Shown piece by piece: positions 35,767 to 43,416 of a stretch of 64,000 nucleotides of DNA. Location of the stretch: contig NC_010718.1 in NCBI RefSeq assembly GCF_000020005.1, positions 1,785,695-1,849,694 on the forward strand, given 5' to 3'. Every line of letters begins with the position of its first letter. Positions within the stretch are counted from its first letter, which is position 1. The notes beneath the pieces are model-generated. The model was not told the DNA's origin and made no database searches. It saw nothing but the letters and a program-made list of their open reading frames with translations. The position numbers and the translations under genes are program-made. The DNA comes from Natranaerobius thermophilus JW/NM-WN-LF (GTDB taxonomy: Bacteria > Bacillota > Natranaerobiia > Natranaerobiales > Natranaerobiaceae).

Positions 35767-36067
35767 TTAATTCACCTCTTTCATCCTGTTTTTCCACCAC
35801 CATTCCTTCTTCTAAGGGCTCAACGCACACCCGGACGTTTGGTACTCCATTCACCTTCATAGAGCATGAAGAACAGTTACCAATGGCACAGAAGAACCCC
35901 CGTGGTCTTTTATGTCTTCTACTATTCCGAAGTACTTTCACCCCTGCCGCATGAAGTGCTGAAGCAATGGTCTCACCCTTAACACCTTGGTACTTTTGGC
36001 CTTCATAATAAAAAGTAACTGTTTCATTGTTTTCAAAATTCAAAATCGGGTGATTTTTGATTCTCAT
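35759..36067 (-). CDS. [2Fe-2S] ferredoxin-like subunit (HcnA type)
   Basis: A 102-residue protein with the cysteine pattern CAIGNCSSCSMKVNG...VRVC, as in HcnA and the N-terminal domain of proline dehydrogenase alpha. The N-terminal beta-grasp region (ETVTFYYEGQKYQGVKGETIASALHAAG) is typical. It is the first gene of the five-gene cluster, with an AAAGGAGGGAG Shine-Dalgarno. An 18-bp palindrome lies about 50 nt upstream and may regulate the cluster. Confidence 0.88.
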   Translation of the reverse strand: MRIKNHPILNFENNETVTFYYEGQKYQGVKGETIASALHAAGVKVLRNSRRHKRPRGFFCAIGNCSSCSMKVNGVPNVRVCVEPLEEGMVVEKQDERGELNV

Positions 36068-36113
36068 ATGCTCCCTCCTTTAAACTAGAATAAAGCAATT
36101 ATGTGTTATTTAT

Positions 36114-36131
36114 ATATTGCAATTGCAATAT
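36114..36131. promoter_or_regulatory. 18-bp perfect palindrome, possible operator of the proline dehydrogenase cluster
   Basis: ATATTGCAATTGCAATAT is perfectly symmetric and lies 47-64 nt upstream of the first cluster gene. TTGCAA resembles a -35 element, so a dimeric repressor or activator bound here could control transcription. No regulator gene is adjacent. Confidence 0.5.
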
Positions 36132-36142
36132 TAACATCCATA

Positions 36143-36184
36143 ATTACTGGTTTTAGACGGTTTCACCCGCCTAAAACCAGTAAT
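36143..36184. repeat. Strong inverted repeat between putP and the proline dehydrogenase cluster
   Basis: A 14-bp perfect stem (ATTACTGGTTTTAG / CTAAAACCAGTAAT), extended by CGG/CCG, encloses a short loop. No T-tract follows on either strand. It may be a processing or stabilising hairpin, or part of a terminator in which later pairing differs. Confidence 0.6.
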
Positions 36185-36201
36185 CATGATTATAGTTGAA
36201 A

Positions 36202-37743
36202 TTATTCCTTTTCTGGCAGTTCAGCTCCAGGTTGTGAAAGCTCTTGGGATCTTTCAAATTCTTCCAAAATTTCTTGACTAGGCTCATCATCAATCAAACT
36301 AAAAATAATGATTGCTACCAGTGACAAAATAAAACCAGGTACGATCTCATATAGCCCAAAGGGAGTACCCAGTATTTCCCATAAAATCACCGTCAATCCA
36401 CCAACAACTATTCCTGCCAGAGCTCCGTTACGAGTAGTTCTTTTCCAAAACAAAGAAGCTATGACAGCAGGGCCAAAGGTCGCTCCAAAACCAGCCCAAG
36501 CATATTCAACTAGTTCTAATACATGGCCTTCTTCCCATGCTAAATAATATGCTATTAAAGTAATAATTAAGACAGAAATTCTTCCACCCCAAACCAACTC
36601 TTTTTCAGTGGCGTCTTTTCTCAAGAATCGCCTGTAAAAGTCTTGGGTTAAGGCACTAGAAGAAACAAGTAATTGTGAGTCCACTGTACTCATGATAGCT
36701 GCTAACACTGCTGCCAATAGAATCCCCGCAATCCACGGGTTAAAAATTAATGGAACCAATTCTAAAAAGACCCACTCAGAATCATATAGAGGTGCTTCTT
36801 CTCCAAAAATGGAAATTCCCATAAAGCCCACCATGGAAGCTCCCATCAATGTTAAAACAACCCATATCACTGCAATTAACCGAGAAGTTTTAATAGCTCT
36901 CAAAGATTTAATGGCCATAAATCTCGCTAAGATATGAGGTTGACCAAAGTATCCCAATCCCCAGGCCAAAGCCGATATAATACCAATGGCTCCAATAGGG
37001 CCTGTAGATTCCCAAAAAATATCGTCAGTGTAATTATAATTTACACCTCGAGTTATATCTAATAGATCAGGGTTTATGGAACCAATTTCTGCAAAAACAT
37101 CACTCAATCCTCCAAGATGACTGACAACTCCTATAGGGGCAATGATCAGAGCAAAAAACATTAATATACCATTAACAAAGTCCAACCAGGTAACTGCAAT
37201 AAATCCCCCTACAAAGGTGTAAATCAAGATAACAATAGTTCCAATAGTTAAAGCAAGATAATAATCAACACCGAGAAACGACTCAAATAATTTCCCCCCG
37301 GCAACCAAGCCAGACGCAGTATAGAACAAGAAAAATACTAAAATAAATAGAGCAGATACAATTCTTAGTACTTCACTCTTATCTCGAAATCTATTTGAGA
37401 AGAATTCGGATAATGTAATGCTGTCACCAGCTAATTCTGTATAAGCCCTGAGTTTTTTAGCAATAAACTGCCAATTAAGCATCGTTCCTGTAGCAAGACC
37501 TATACACATCCAGATACTCCACTGGCCCATGCCAGAGGCATAAGCGGCACCTGGTAATCCTAAGAGTAGCCAACCACTCATATCGCTAGCTTGAGCTGAC
37601 ATAGCTGCAACCCATTTATTTAAACCGCGCCCAGCCAACACATAATCATCCAAGGTATAAGTCATTTTATAGGTTATTATACCGACTATTACCATAAAGA
37701 TTAAATATGCTATAAAAGTCGACATTATAGGTATGGGGACCAT
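36202..37743 (-). CDS. putP: Sodium/proline symporter (SSS family)
   Basis: A 513-residue sodium:solute symporter with 13 predicted membrane segments. The blocks AAMSAQASDMSGWLLLGLPGAAYASG (Na+-site region) and GGFIAVTWLDFVNG, and the AAVLAAIMSTVDSQLLVSSSALTQDFY segment with the Na+-coordinating serine/threonine, are characteristic of PutP. It would import proline for the adjacent dehydrogenase cluster or as an osmoprotectant. The start codon overlaps the stop of a 35-residue membrane protein gene (TAATG). Confidence 0.94.
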   Translation of the reverse strand: MVPIPIMSTFIAYLIFMVIVGIITYKMTYTLDDYVLAGRGLNKWVAAMSAQASDMSGWLLLGLPGAAYASGMGQWSIWMCIGLATGTMLNWQFIAKKLRAYTELAGDSITLSEFFSNRFRDKSEVLRIVSALFILVFFLFYTASGLVAGGKLFESFLGVDYYLALTIGTIVILIYTFVGGFIAVTWLDFVNGILMFFALIIAPIGVVSHLGGLSDVFAEIGSINPDLLDITRGVNYNYTDDIFWESTGPIGAIGIISALAWGLGYFGQPHILARFMAIKSLRAIKTSRLIAVIWVVLTLMGASMVGFMGISIFGEEAPLYDSEWVFLELVPLIFNPWIAGILLAAVLAAIMSTVDSQLLVSSSALTQDFYRRFLRKDATEKELVWGGRISVLIITLIAYYLAWEEGHVLELVEYAWAGFGATFGPAVIASLFWKRTTRNGALAGIVVGGLTVILWEILGTPFGLYEIVPGFILSLVAIIIFSLIDDEPSQEILEEFERSQELSQPGAELPEKE

Positions 37744-37850
37744 TATTCATTCCTCCTCTCAACAAAATAGCTAATAATGGCCCATACAATCAGTAAAGGC
37801 ATAGGTACAAGTAACCAAAACCACGTAGCAGTCGTAAGAGTATACTCCAC
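37743..37850 (-). CDS. Symporter small accessory membrane protein, 35 residues
   Basis: A 36-codon frame from GTG 37850, with GGGAGG 7 nt upstream. The peptide (MEYTLTTATWFWLLVPMPLL..., ending ERRNE) has one membrane helix and a charged end. Its stop codon overlaps the putP start and its last codons contain the putP Shine-Dalgarno, so translation is coupled. Short single-helix proteins encoded directly before SSS or pantothenate-type symporters recur in Firmicutes as small accessory subunits. Confidence 0.82.
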   Translation of the reverse strand: MEYTLTTATWFWLLVPMPLLIVWAIISYFVERRNE

Positions 37851-38057
37851 AAAAATTCCTCCCTCAGTTATAATTTTTTGTAAATTCTTTAATTTGCTAC
37901 AATTATTTTTATTTCGTCTACGGTATCGTTAATTCATTGGACAAACTATTTGATTTTATATATTATTCTATTTAAATTAAAAAAATCCTTTTTAATAACT
38001 AATAAGCAATTTTTTAAATCAACAGGAGTTTATTTACGTAAAAAAGAATTATAAATT

Positions 38058-38083
38058 AGAATTCTACAATAGAATTCTACAAT
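38058..38083 (+). repeat. 13-bp tandem duplication in the leader of the coiled-coil gene
   Basis: AGAATTCTACAAT occurs twice in direct succession (38058-38070, 38071-38083), then a short ACCTC-TTA-GAGGT hairpin containing the Shine-Dalgarno (38086-38098). A variable-number repeat here could alter expression. Confidence 0.6.
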
Positions 38084-38106
38084 AAACCTCTTAGAGGTGT
38101 TAGACT

Positions 38107-39288
38107 ATGATGAATCTACAAAAATCTGAGTATAAGTCAATAATCGTTACTTTTACTTTACTAATAATATTTCATCTAGTAAATTTCAATACAACGGCCA
38201 TGACACGAACTACTAGAAATATTAATGAAAACTCTGAAACTATCCAGAAAGAAGATATTTCTGAGCTAGGTGATCTTAAAAATGAAATCAAAGAACTAAA
38301 TGAACAGGAATTAAAAATTCAAGAAGAACTATTTCAATTATCTAGAGAAAAAGAAAAAATTAGGATTCAAAAATCCACATTAAAAAATCAGATAAATAAA
38401 ATAGAACAACAAATTTCCCAATTGAACAAAGAAATATCTGAACAACAGGAACGATATCAAAAAGCTCAAGCGAATCTGGGAGACATTTTAACAACTCTTC
38501 AAAAAATGGGACCTCTCTCCTATTTAGAAGAGTTATTAGATGCGGGAAGTACTGAAGTCTTTATATCGCGTTTAAACATAATTAGAGGATTTATTTCCGA
38601 TATCAGAACAACTATTGATAATCTCATTTCCAATAAAGAAGCCCTCCAAGAAAAAGAAAAAGTACTATCAAACACTTTGGATCAACAAGAACAAACAGAA
38701 AATGAGCTAAAAAATAAGTCTCAAAATTTAACGAATAAATATAAGCAACAAGAACAGATTCTAGAAGAAGTATCAGAACAGCGTCAGCAATTCGAAGACA
38801 GAATGAAACATATTAATTTAGCCTGGGAAAATGCAGTTTCCGAGTTGGATGATTTAGAACATATATTAAGTGATATTTTATCCACACACACTTTTGATGA
38901 AGAGCAAATCGAACTCAGCGGGAACATTTTCAGTATGCAAGCAAAAATTTATGAAGATACGTTTATATCAATTATTGAAAAAGAACAGGAATTAGAAAAA
39001 ATAACCTTCTCATTAGATAATGATAAGGTTAAGCTAACACTTACCGAGAGTAACTCAAATGAAGAAAAGCACTTGTACCTGAATCCTGTCCCAAAAAACA
39101 ATTCGTATGTGGAGTTAAAACCTACAAAATTTGAATTTTTAGGACTTGATATTGCTAGTGACCAGCTCGGGCAGCAAATAAGTAATTCAAATATTGTACT
39201 GGACTTTTCAGAGGAGTTAGCAGGCTATCGAATTAAAGAAATAAATATACAGGAAGATTACATGAAATTGCAATTGTCTTTTAATTAA
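38107..39288 (+). CDS. Exported coiled-coil protein, EnvC/PcsB-like N-terminal region without LytM domain
   Basis: A 393-residue protein with an N-terminal signal/anchor (about residues 12-32) and a long coiled coil (about 50-260) of the murein-hydrolase-activator type (KMGPLSYLEELLDAGSTEVFISRLNIIR). The C-terminal ~120 residues are unrecognised. The LytM/M23 zinc motifs (HxxxD, HxH) expected in a true EnvC are absent. It precedes ftsE-ftsX, whose extracellular loops bind such coiled coils, so it may be the partner of this FtsEX pair, acting as an adaptor rather than a hydrolase. Confidence 0.82.
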   Translation: MMNLQKSEYKSIIVTFTLLIIFHLVNFNTTAMTRTTRNINENSETIQKEDISELGDLKNEIKELNEQELKIQEELFQLSREKEKIRIQKSTLKNQINKIEQQISQLNKEISEQQERYQKAQANLGDILTTLQKMGPLSYLEELLDAGSTEVFISRLNIIRGFISDIRTTIDNLISNKEALQEKEKVLSNTLDQQEQTENELKNKSQNLTNKYKQQEQILEEVSEQRQQFEDRMKHINLAWENAVSELDDLEHILSDILSTHTFDEEQIELSGNIFSMQAKIYEDTFISIIEKEQELEKITFSLDNDKVKLTLTESNSNEEKHLYLNPVPKNNSYVELKPTKFEFLGLDIASDQLGQQISNSNIVLDFSEELAGYRIKEINIQEDYMKLQLSFN

Positions 39289-39401
39289 AAGCACTGTTAT
39301 ACTTATTTGTTAATAATGTAAAATTTTCATTTGAACGATTATGCGAGTTTGACAGCACATCTTTATGAGTGAACACTAAGTAAAAGTTTTGGGAGTGGGA
39401 A

Positions 39402-40097
39402 TTGATGATTGATATTTCTAACTTGAGCCTTGAGTACAATCACACTAAAACAATGGCTTTAAAAAATATAGATTTTTATTTAACCAAAGGTGAAATGGCC
39501 TTTTTGGTAGGTGAAAGTGGTGCAGGAAAAACCAGTTTGATTAATATTATAATGGGTAATATCAAACCAACAAGTGGTAGAGCTACTGTCAACGGGATCA
39601 GTTTAACTAATCGTGGAATCAATAAGGTACAAAAAGTTTCTTTAAGAAGACAAATTGGACCGATTTTTCAAGACTTTAAATTGTTTAAAGGAAGGTCTGT
39701 ACTGGAAAATGTTTTGATTGGATTACGCGTTTTAGGCCCAATAACTGAAGAAGATAAACATCATGTAATTCAACTACTCAATCAAGTAGGATTACAAGAC
39801 ATGATTAACCACAAAATAGATCATTTATCTTTTGGAGAGCGACAAAGAGTAGCCATTACCAGGGCTGTTGCTAGAAAACCAGAAATAATACTTGCAGATG
39901 AACCAACAGGTAATCTAGATCAAGAAACAGCTTTTAATATCTTGAAACTCTTAGCAAGTTTCAAAAGTAACAACACAACAATTTTAATCACAACACATGC
40001 AACTCATTTACTTAAATATTTTCAGGGTCGAGTTATTACTTTGAAAAGTGGACAAGTTAGTTCTGATGATTACCTGGAAAAGGAGGAATCCAGGTGA
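39402..40097 (+). CDS. ftsE: Cell-division ABC ATPase FtsE-like
   Basis: A 231-residue ABC ATPase. Walker A is GESGAGKTS, the Q-loop is in IFQDFKL, the signature region reads LSFGERQRVAITRA, and Walker B is IILADEPTGNLD, with a switch histidine in TTHAT. The signature has Phe where FtsE normally has Gly (LSGGEQ), a departure worth noting. The gene overlaps ftsX by 4 nt. FtsEX transmits ATP-driven signals across the membrane to cell-wall hydrolases at division, and in sporulation in Bacillus. Confidence 0.91.
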   Translation: MMIDISNLSLEYNHTKTMALKNIDFYLTKGEMAFLVGESGAGKTSLINIIMGNIKPTSGRATVNGISLTNRGINKVQKVSLRRQIGPIFQDFKLFKGRSVLENVLIGLRVLGPITEEDKHHVIQLLNQVGLQDMINHKIDHLSFGERQRVAITRAVARKPEIILADEPTGNLDQETAFNILKLLASFKSNNTTILITTHATHLLKYFQGRVITLKSGQVSSDDYLEKEESR

Positions 40098-40978
40098 AAT
40101 CCCTTAGTAATTCACTTTTTTTCATCCAAGAATTCTTAATTTCTTGTAAACAAAATTATTTCAGTCATGCAGTTACTGTTATCAGTATTGGCTTAGCATT
40201 TACCATACTAGGTGTTATTCTGAGTTTCTGGTGGAGCGGACAAGTTTTGACTGATTACATAAAAGATCAAGGAGAAATTATGGTTTTTTATAGCGAAAAT
40301 ATCTCCGATAATAAAATTAATGAATTGAGCACGAATTTAAGTCAATTGAGTGGAGTGAAAAATGTTTATAATGTGGATAAAGACGAAGCAAAAGAACAAA
40401 TGAATAAAATTTTAGGTGAAGAAGGAAAAATTCTTGACTATTTTGAAGACAATCCTCTATCACCCTATTTTGAAGTGAATATTTCAGTTGAAAACATAAA
40501 TCATGCCATGGATAAAATATCTCAATACGATAATGTAGAGCACACACGAACCAATACTGAGGTCCTCGCTCAGATGGAATCCCTTACTAGAATATTTATT
40601 TATTTTGCATCTTTATTTGCTACTTTGACAGCTATAAGTATTATGATTATAACTTCCCATATTATCAGATTGGGTTTATTATCCCGGCAAGAGGAAATAT
40701 CTACTTTACAATTATTAGGAGCTACAAGAGGATTTATAGCTATCCCCTTTGTCATGGAAGGAACTTTTTTAGGAGCCCTAGGCGGATTGACATCTGGTGG
40801 ACTATTGTACATAACTTTACCTAGACTACACGAGTTGATTATTTCTGCACTACCTTTCATACCAATACCAACTGTGGTAGAACTACTTTCTACCTTAATA
40901 ATTTCCTTCACCCTGTTAGGTGCATTTTTTGGCTGTGTTGGTAGTTCAATAACTTTGTTAAAAAGTAACTGGGCATAA
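40094..40978 (+). CDS. ftsX: Cell-division permease-like protein FtsX
   Basis: A 294-residue protein with one membrane helix near residue 25-45, an extracellular domain (about 50-165) and three further helices. The family motif GATRGFIAIPFVMEGTFLGALGG is present. It begins at GTG 40094, overlapping the ftsE stop codon, with AAAGGAGG upstream. Together with FtsE and the upstream coiled-coil protein it should form a membrane signalling unit for wall hydrolysis. Being inside the skin element, it would be lost from the mother cell chromosome on excision. Confidence 0.92.
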   Translation: MKSLSNSLFFIQEFLISCKQNYFSHAVTVISIGLAFTILGVILSFWWSGQVLTDYIKDQGEIMVFYSENISDNKINELSTNLSQLSGVKNVYNVDKDEAKEQMNKILGEEGKILDYFEDNPLSPYFEVNISVENINHAMDKISQYDNVEHTRTNTEVLAQMESLTRIFIYFASLFATLTAISIMIITSHIIRLGLLSRQEEISTLQLLGATRGFIAIPFVMEGTFLGALGGLTSGGLLYITLPRLHELIISALPFIPIPTVVELLSTLIISFTLLGAFFGCVGSSITLLKSNWA

Positions 40979-41101
40979 ATTTTTTTATTTATAACTCTCT
41001 ACCTATTTATTTCATTCTTACAAATGATTATAATATGAGTGTACTTATTTTATTATGATTGAGATATTAAAAATAATTTCGTTTTTGAGGAGGCTGGACT
41101 A

Positions 41102-41692
41102 ATGTTTAGACCCGACTGCGGCTGGATTGAAACAATCCATTCATGTGCCATGTTTGCAGGAAAAACCAGAGAACTTTTAAGAAGATTAGATCACTTGGGC
41201 TGGGCCCAAAAGTCTTACATATTATTTAAACCTCATAAAGATAATAGAAATGAACATAATATTGCTAAATCCCACAATGGAAATACTTTATCTGCCACCT
41301 CTGTATCTTCTCCTCAGGAAATTTTAGACATAACCATTAGAAAACAACCTGATGCGGTAGCAATTGATGAGGCACAATTTTTTGATACCAAAATTATTGA
41401 TATTGTCAGCCAGCTAAGAGATCAAGGATACTGGGTTATTATAGCCGGATTATCCTCAACTTCAGAGGGGAGACCTTTTAATTCCATGCCTTATTTATTG
41501 TCTATATCCGATAATATTACGCCAATATATGGGGTTTGTGCCAAATGTGGTGGTATAGCTACTAAAACCATAGCTCTCTTTCCTAAATCCACGGATGTTG
41601 AAGTAGGTGGAAAAGAAAAATATGAACCAAGATGTAATAAATGCTGGCAAGAAGATTATAATAATACTGACGAAACTGTTGCTAATTCTTAA
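41102..41692 (+). CDS. tdk: Thymidine kinase
   Basis: A 196-residue type II thymidine kinase that phosphorylates thymidine to dTMP (salvage). The P-loop is CAMFAGKTREL, slightly changed from the usual GPMFSGKT. DEAQFF holds the catalytic Glu; the zinc ligands are CAKCGG and CNKC, and the lasso region EGRPFNSMPYLL is intact. The length is normal. It has a GAGGAGG Shine-Dalgarno. It is placed singly between ftsX and asp23. Confidence 0.94.
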   Translation: MFRPDCGWIETIHSCAMFAGKTRELLRRLDHLGWAQKSYILFKPHKDNRNEHNIAKSHNGNTLSATSVSSPQEILDITIRKQPDAVAIDEAQFFDTKIIDIVSQLRDQGYWVIIAGLSSTSEGRPFNSMPYLLSISDNITPIYGVCAKCGGIATKTIALFPKSTDVEVGGKEKYEPRCNKCWQEDYNNTDETVANS

Positions 41693-41800
41693 CATATTTA
41701 AAACAAATCAATTCAATATGTTCCTATAATGCAGGATTTTTCCATTATATGTCGAAATATTAATTATCAAGTCAACTCTTCTATAAGGAGATGATATCAT

Positions 41801-42181
41801 ATGGCAAATGAATCTTTACCAAAGGAAGATCAAATCGTTATTTCCGATGAAGTTACTGCTATTATTGCAGGAATAGCTGCCAATAAAGTTGATGGCATTG
41901 CTAGTATGAGTGGTGGAGTTGTGGGGAATTTAGCTGAAAGATTAGGTGCCAAAAAAGATTTAGCTAGAGGAGTAAAAGTTGAATCAACTAATGAGGAAGC
42001 CAGCATAGAACTGAACTTGATAGTCGATTATGGAATAAAAATTCATGAAACTTGTGGAGTTGTACAAGAGAGAGTAAGAGAAGCCGTTCAAGAAATGACT
42101 GGATTAGCGGTTCCTGGAGTTTCAGTTAATGTGCAAGGAGTTAATTTAGACGAACAGATTGAACTCGAAAATACGGATTAA
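41801..42181 (+). CDS. Asp23/Gls24 family envelope stress protein
   Basis: A 126-residue Asp23/Gls24 protein. The block EVTAIIAGIAANKVDGIASMSGG and the C-terminal motif VNVQGVNL are diagnostic. Members such as AmaP partners and YloU associate with the membrane and with envelope stress. Here it is monocistronic, followed by a terminator. The acidic C-terminus (DEQIELENTD) is ordinary for the family. Confidence 0.93.
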   Translation: MANESLPKEDQIVISDEVTAIIAGIAANKVDGIASMSGGVVGNLAERLGAKKDLARGVKVESTNEEASIELNLIVDYGIKIHETCGVVQERVREAVQEMTGLAVPGVSVNVQGVNLDEQIELENTD

Positions 42182-42205
42182 ATTAGCCCCTTAGATACGA
42201 ATTTA

Positions 42206-42234
42206 AAAAGGCCCTTATGGGTCTTTTTTTTTTG
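42206..42234 (+). terminator. Rho-independent terminator after the Asp23 gene
   Basis: A 7-bp stem (AAGGCCC / GGGTCTT with one G-T pair), a TTAT loop and a run of ten T. The following 42235-42444 interval holds only AT-rich leader DNA for the next gene. Confidence 0.8.
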
Positions 42235-42444
42235 GGTACTATTTCATTTTCGTTGTTGATACTGAGTGTGAAAAATCATCAATTGAACTAATATGTTATG
42301 TTAGCGTTTTAACGAAAATTTTTACGATTTGACTTGATTATTTACTTCTATTTTTTTACACTTTTAATTAAGGGCTATGTTATTTAATTCATTTATTATA
42401 TGAGTCTATTGTGAGCTCCTGATGTTTACTAAGGAGGAATCTAT

Positions 42445-43416
42445 ATGAAACCCGTTATTGGAATTCCAAGATCATTGATGTATCATTTTTATTCAGATAG
42501 TTTAGAATTGTTTTTCAAAGAACTGGGTTACAGCATTAAAATCTCCCCTGTTTCAAACAAGGAAATACTAAATCACGGCTCTAAACTAACCATGCTAGAT
42601 AACTGTTTACCTGTAAAACTTCACTTCGGGCATGTGTTAAGCTTAATTAACAGAGTAGATTACTTATTTATTCCTCGTCTCGTTAGCCTCAAAAAAAGAG
42701 AATACATGTGCCCCAAGTTTATCGGAATTCCCGATTTAATTAAACAAACTTTTCCAGAATACTCAGCAAAATTAATTGAACCCACTATTAATTATAATGA
42801 AAACAAAACTTTTCTTAAATCTTTAACTGATATTAAAAACTCATTGGATTTATCTACATGGAAAATTTTGAAGGCTTTTTTTAAAGCAAAAACGGCTTAT
42901 CATAAAACTATTAAATTCCGAAAAAAACAGTTTACTGAAAGTGTTAATTCATACAAAGCAAATTCTACCGGCCCCCGGATTGGAATAATAGGTCACGATT
43001 ATGTACTAGAAGATAAGTTACTTGGAGTGCCTATCAAAAGCAAATTACATGAATTAGGATGTATTATTTACCCTTCGACTGATCTTAAATGGTTACCCCA
43101 AAAAGAAAGCGCAAAAGCAATGCCGAAAGACCTATATTGGACTAAAAACAAGGCCTTATTTGAATCTGCTATATATCTATCGAAAAAAGGTTTGATCGAT
43201 GGTTTAATTCAAATTAATACTTTTCCATGTGGTCCTGATTCTGTCATCAGTGATTTAATTGATCGAAAAATTAATCACTTAAATCCTTTACCAACCATGA
43301 CACTAACATTGGATGAACACACTGGGCTTTCTGGTTTACACACCCGTATTGAAGCTTTTATTGATCTTATTAATAGGAGGGGATCACGTGAACCTTACAG
43401 TCCCTCACATGGGTAG
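42445..43416 (+). CDS. Acyl-CoA dehydratase activase-related protein (DUF2229 type), first copy
   Basis: A 323-residue protein that resembles the DUF2229 domain of large CoA-substrate-specific enzyme activases. Marks are the N-terminal KPVIGIPRSLMYHFY, the LDNCLPVKLHFGH cysteine motif, YMCPKF, and the C-terminal LDEHTGLSGLHTRIEAFIDLI. The cysteines may hold an Fe-S cluster. It overlaps the next, paralogous gene by 29 nt, so the two probably form a heteromer. The BcrAD/BadF-type ATPase partner is not adjacent; one is encoded at 54-55 kb. Confidence 0.85.
   Translation: MKPVIGIPRSLMYHFYSDSLELFFKELGYSIKISPVSNKEILNHGSKLTMLDNCLPVKLHFGHVLSLINRVDYLFIPRLVSLKKREYMCPKFIGIPDLIKQTFPEYSAKLIEPTINYNENKTFLKSLTDIKNSLDLSTWKILKAFFKAKTAYHKTIKFRKKQFTESVNSYKANSTGPRIGIIGHDYVLEDKLLGVPIKSKLHELGCIIYPSTDLKWLPQKESAKAMPKDLYWTKNKALFESAIYLSKKGLIDGLIQINTFPCGPDSVISDLIDRKINHLNPLPTMTLTLDEHTGLSGLHTRIEAFIDLINRRGSREPYSPSHG

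Noticed and set aside
43313-43387. N-terminal extension of the second DUF2229 protein
   Set aside because: The extra 25 codons overlap the first gene in another frame, and a strong Shine-Dalgarno sits directly before GTG 43388.
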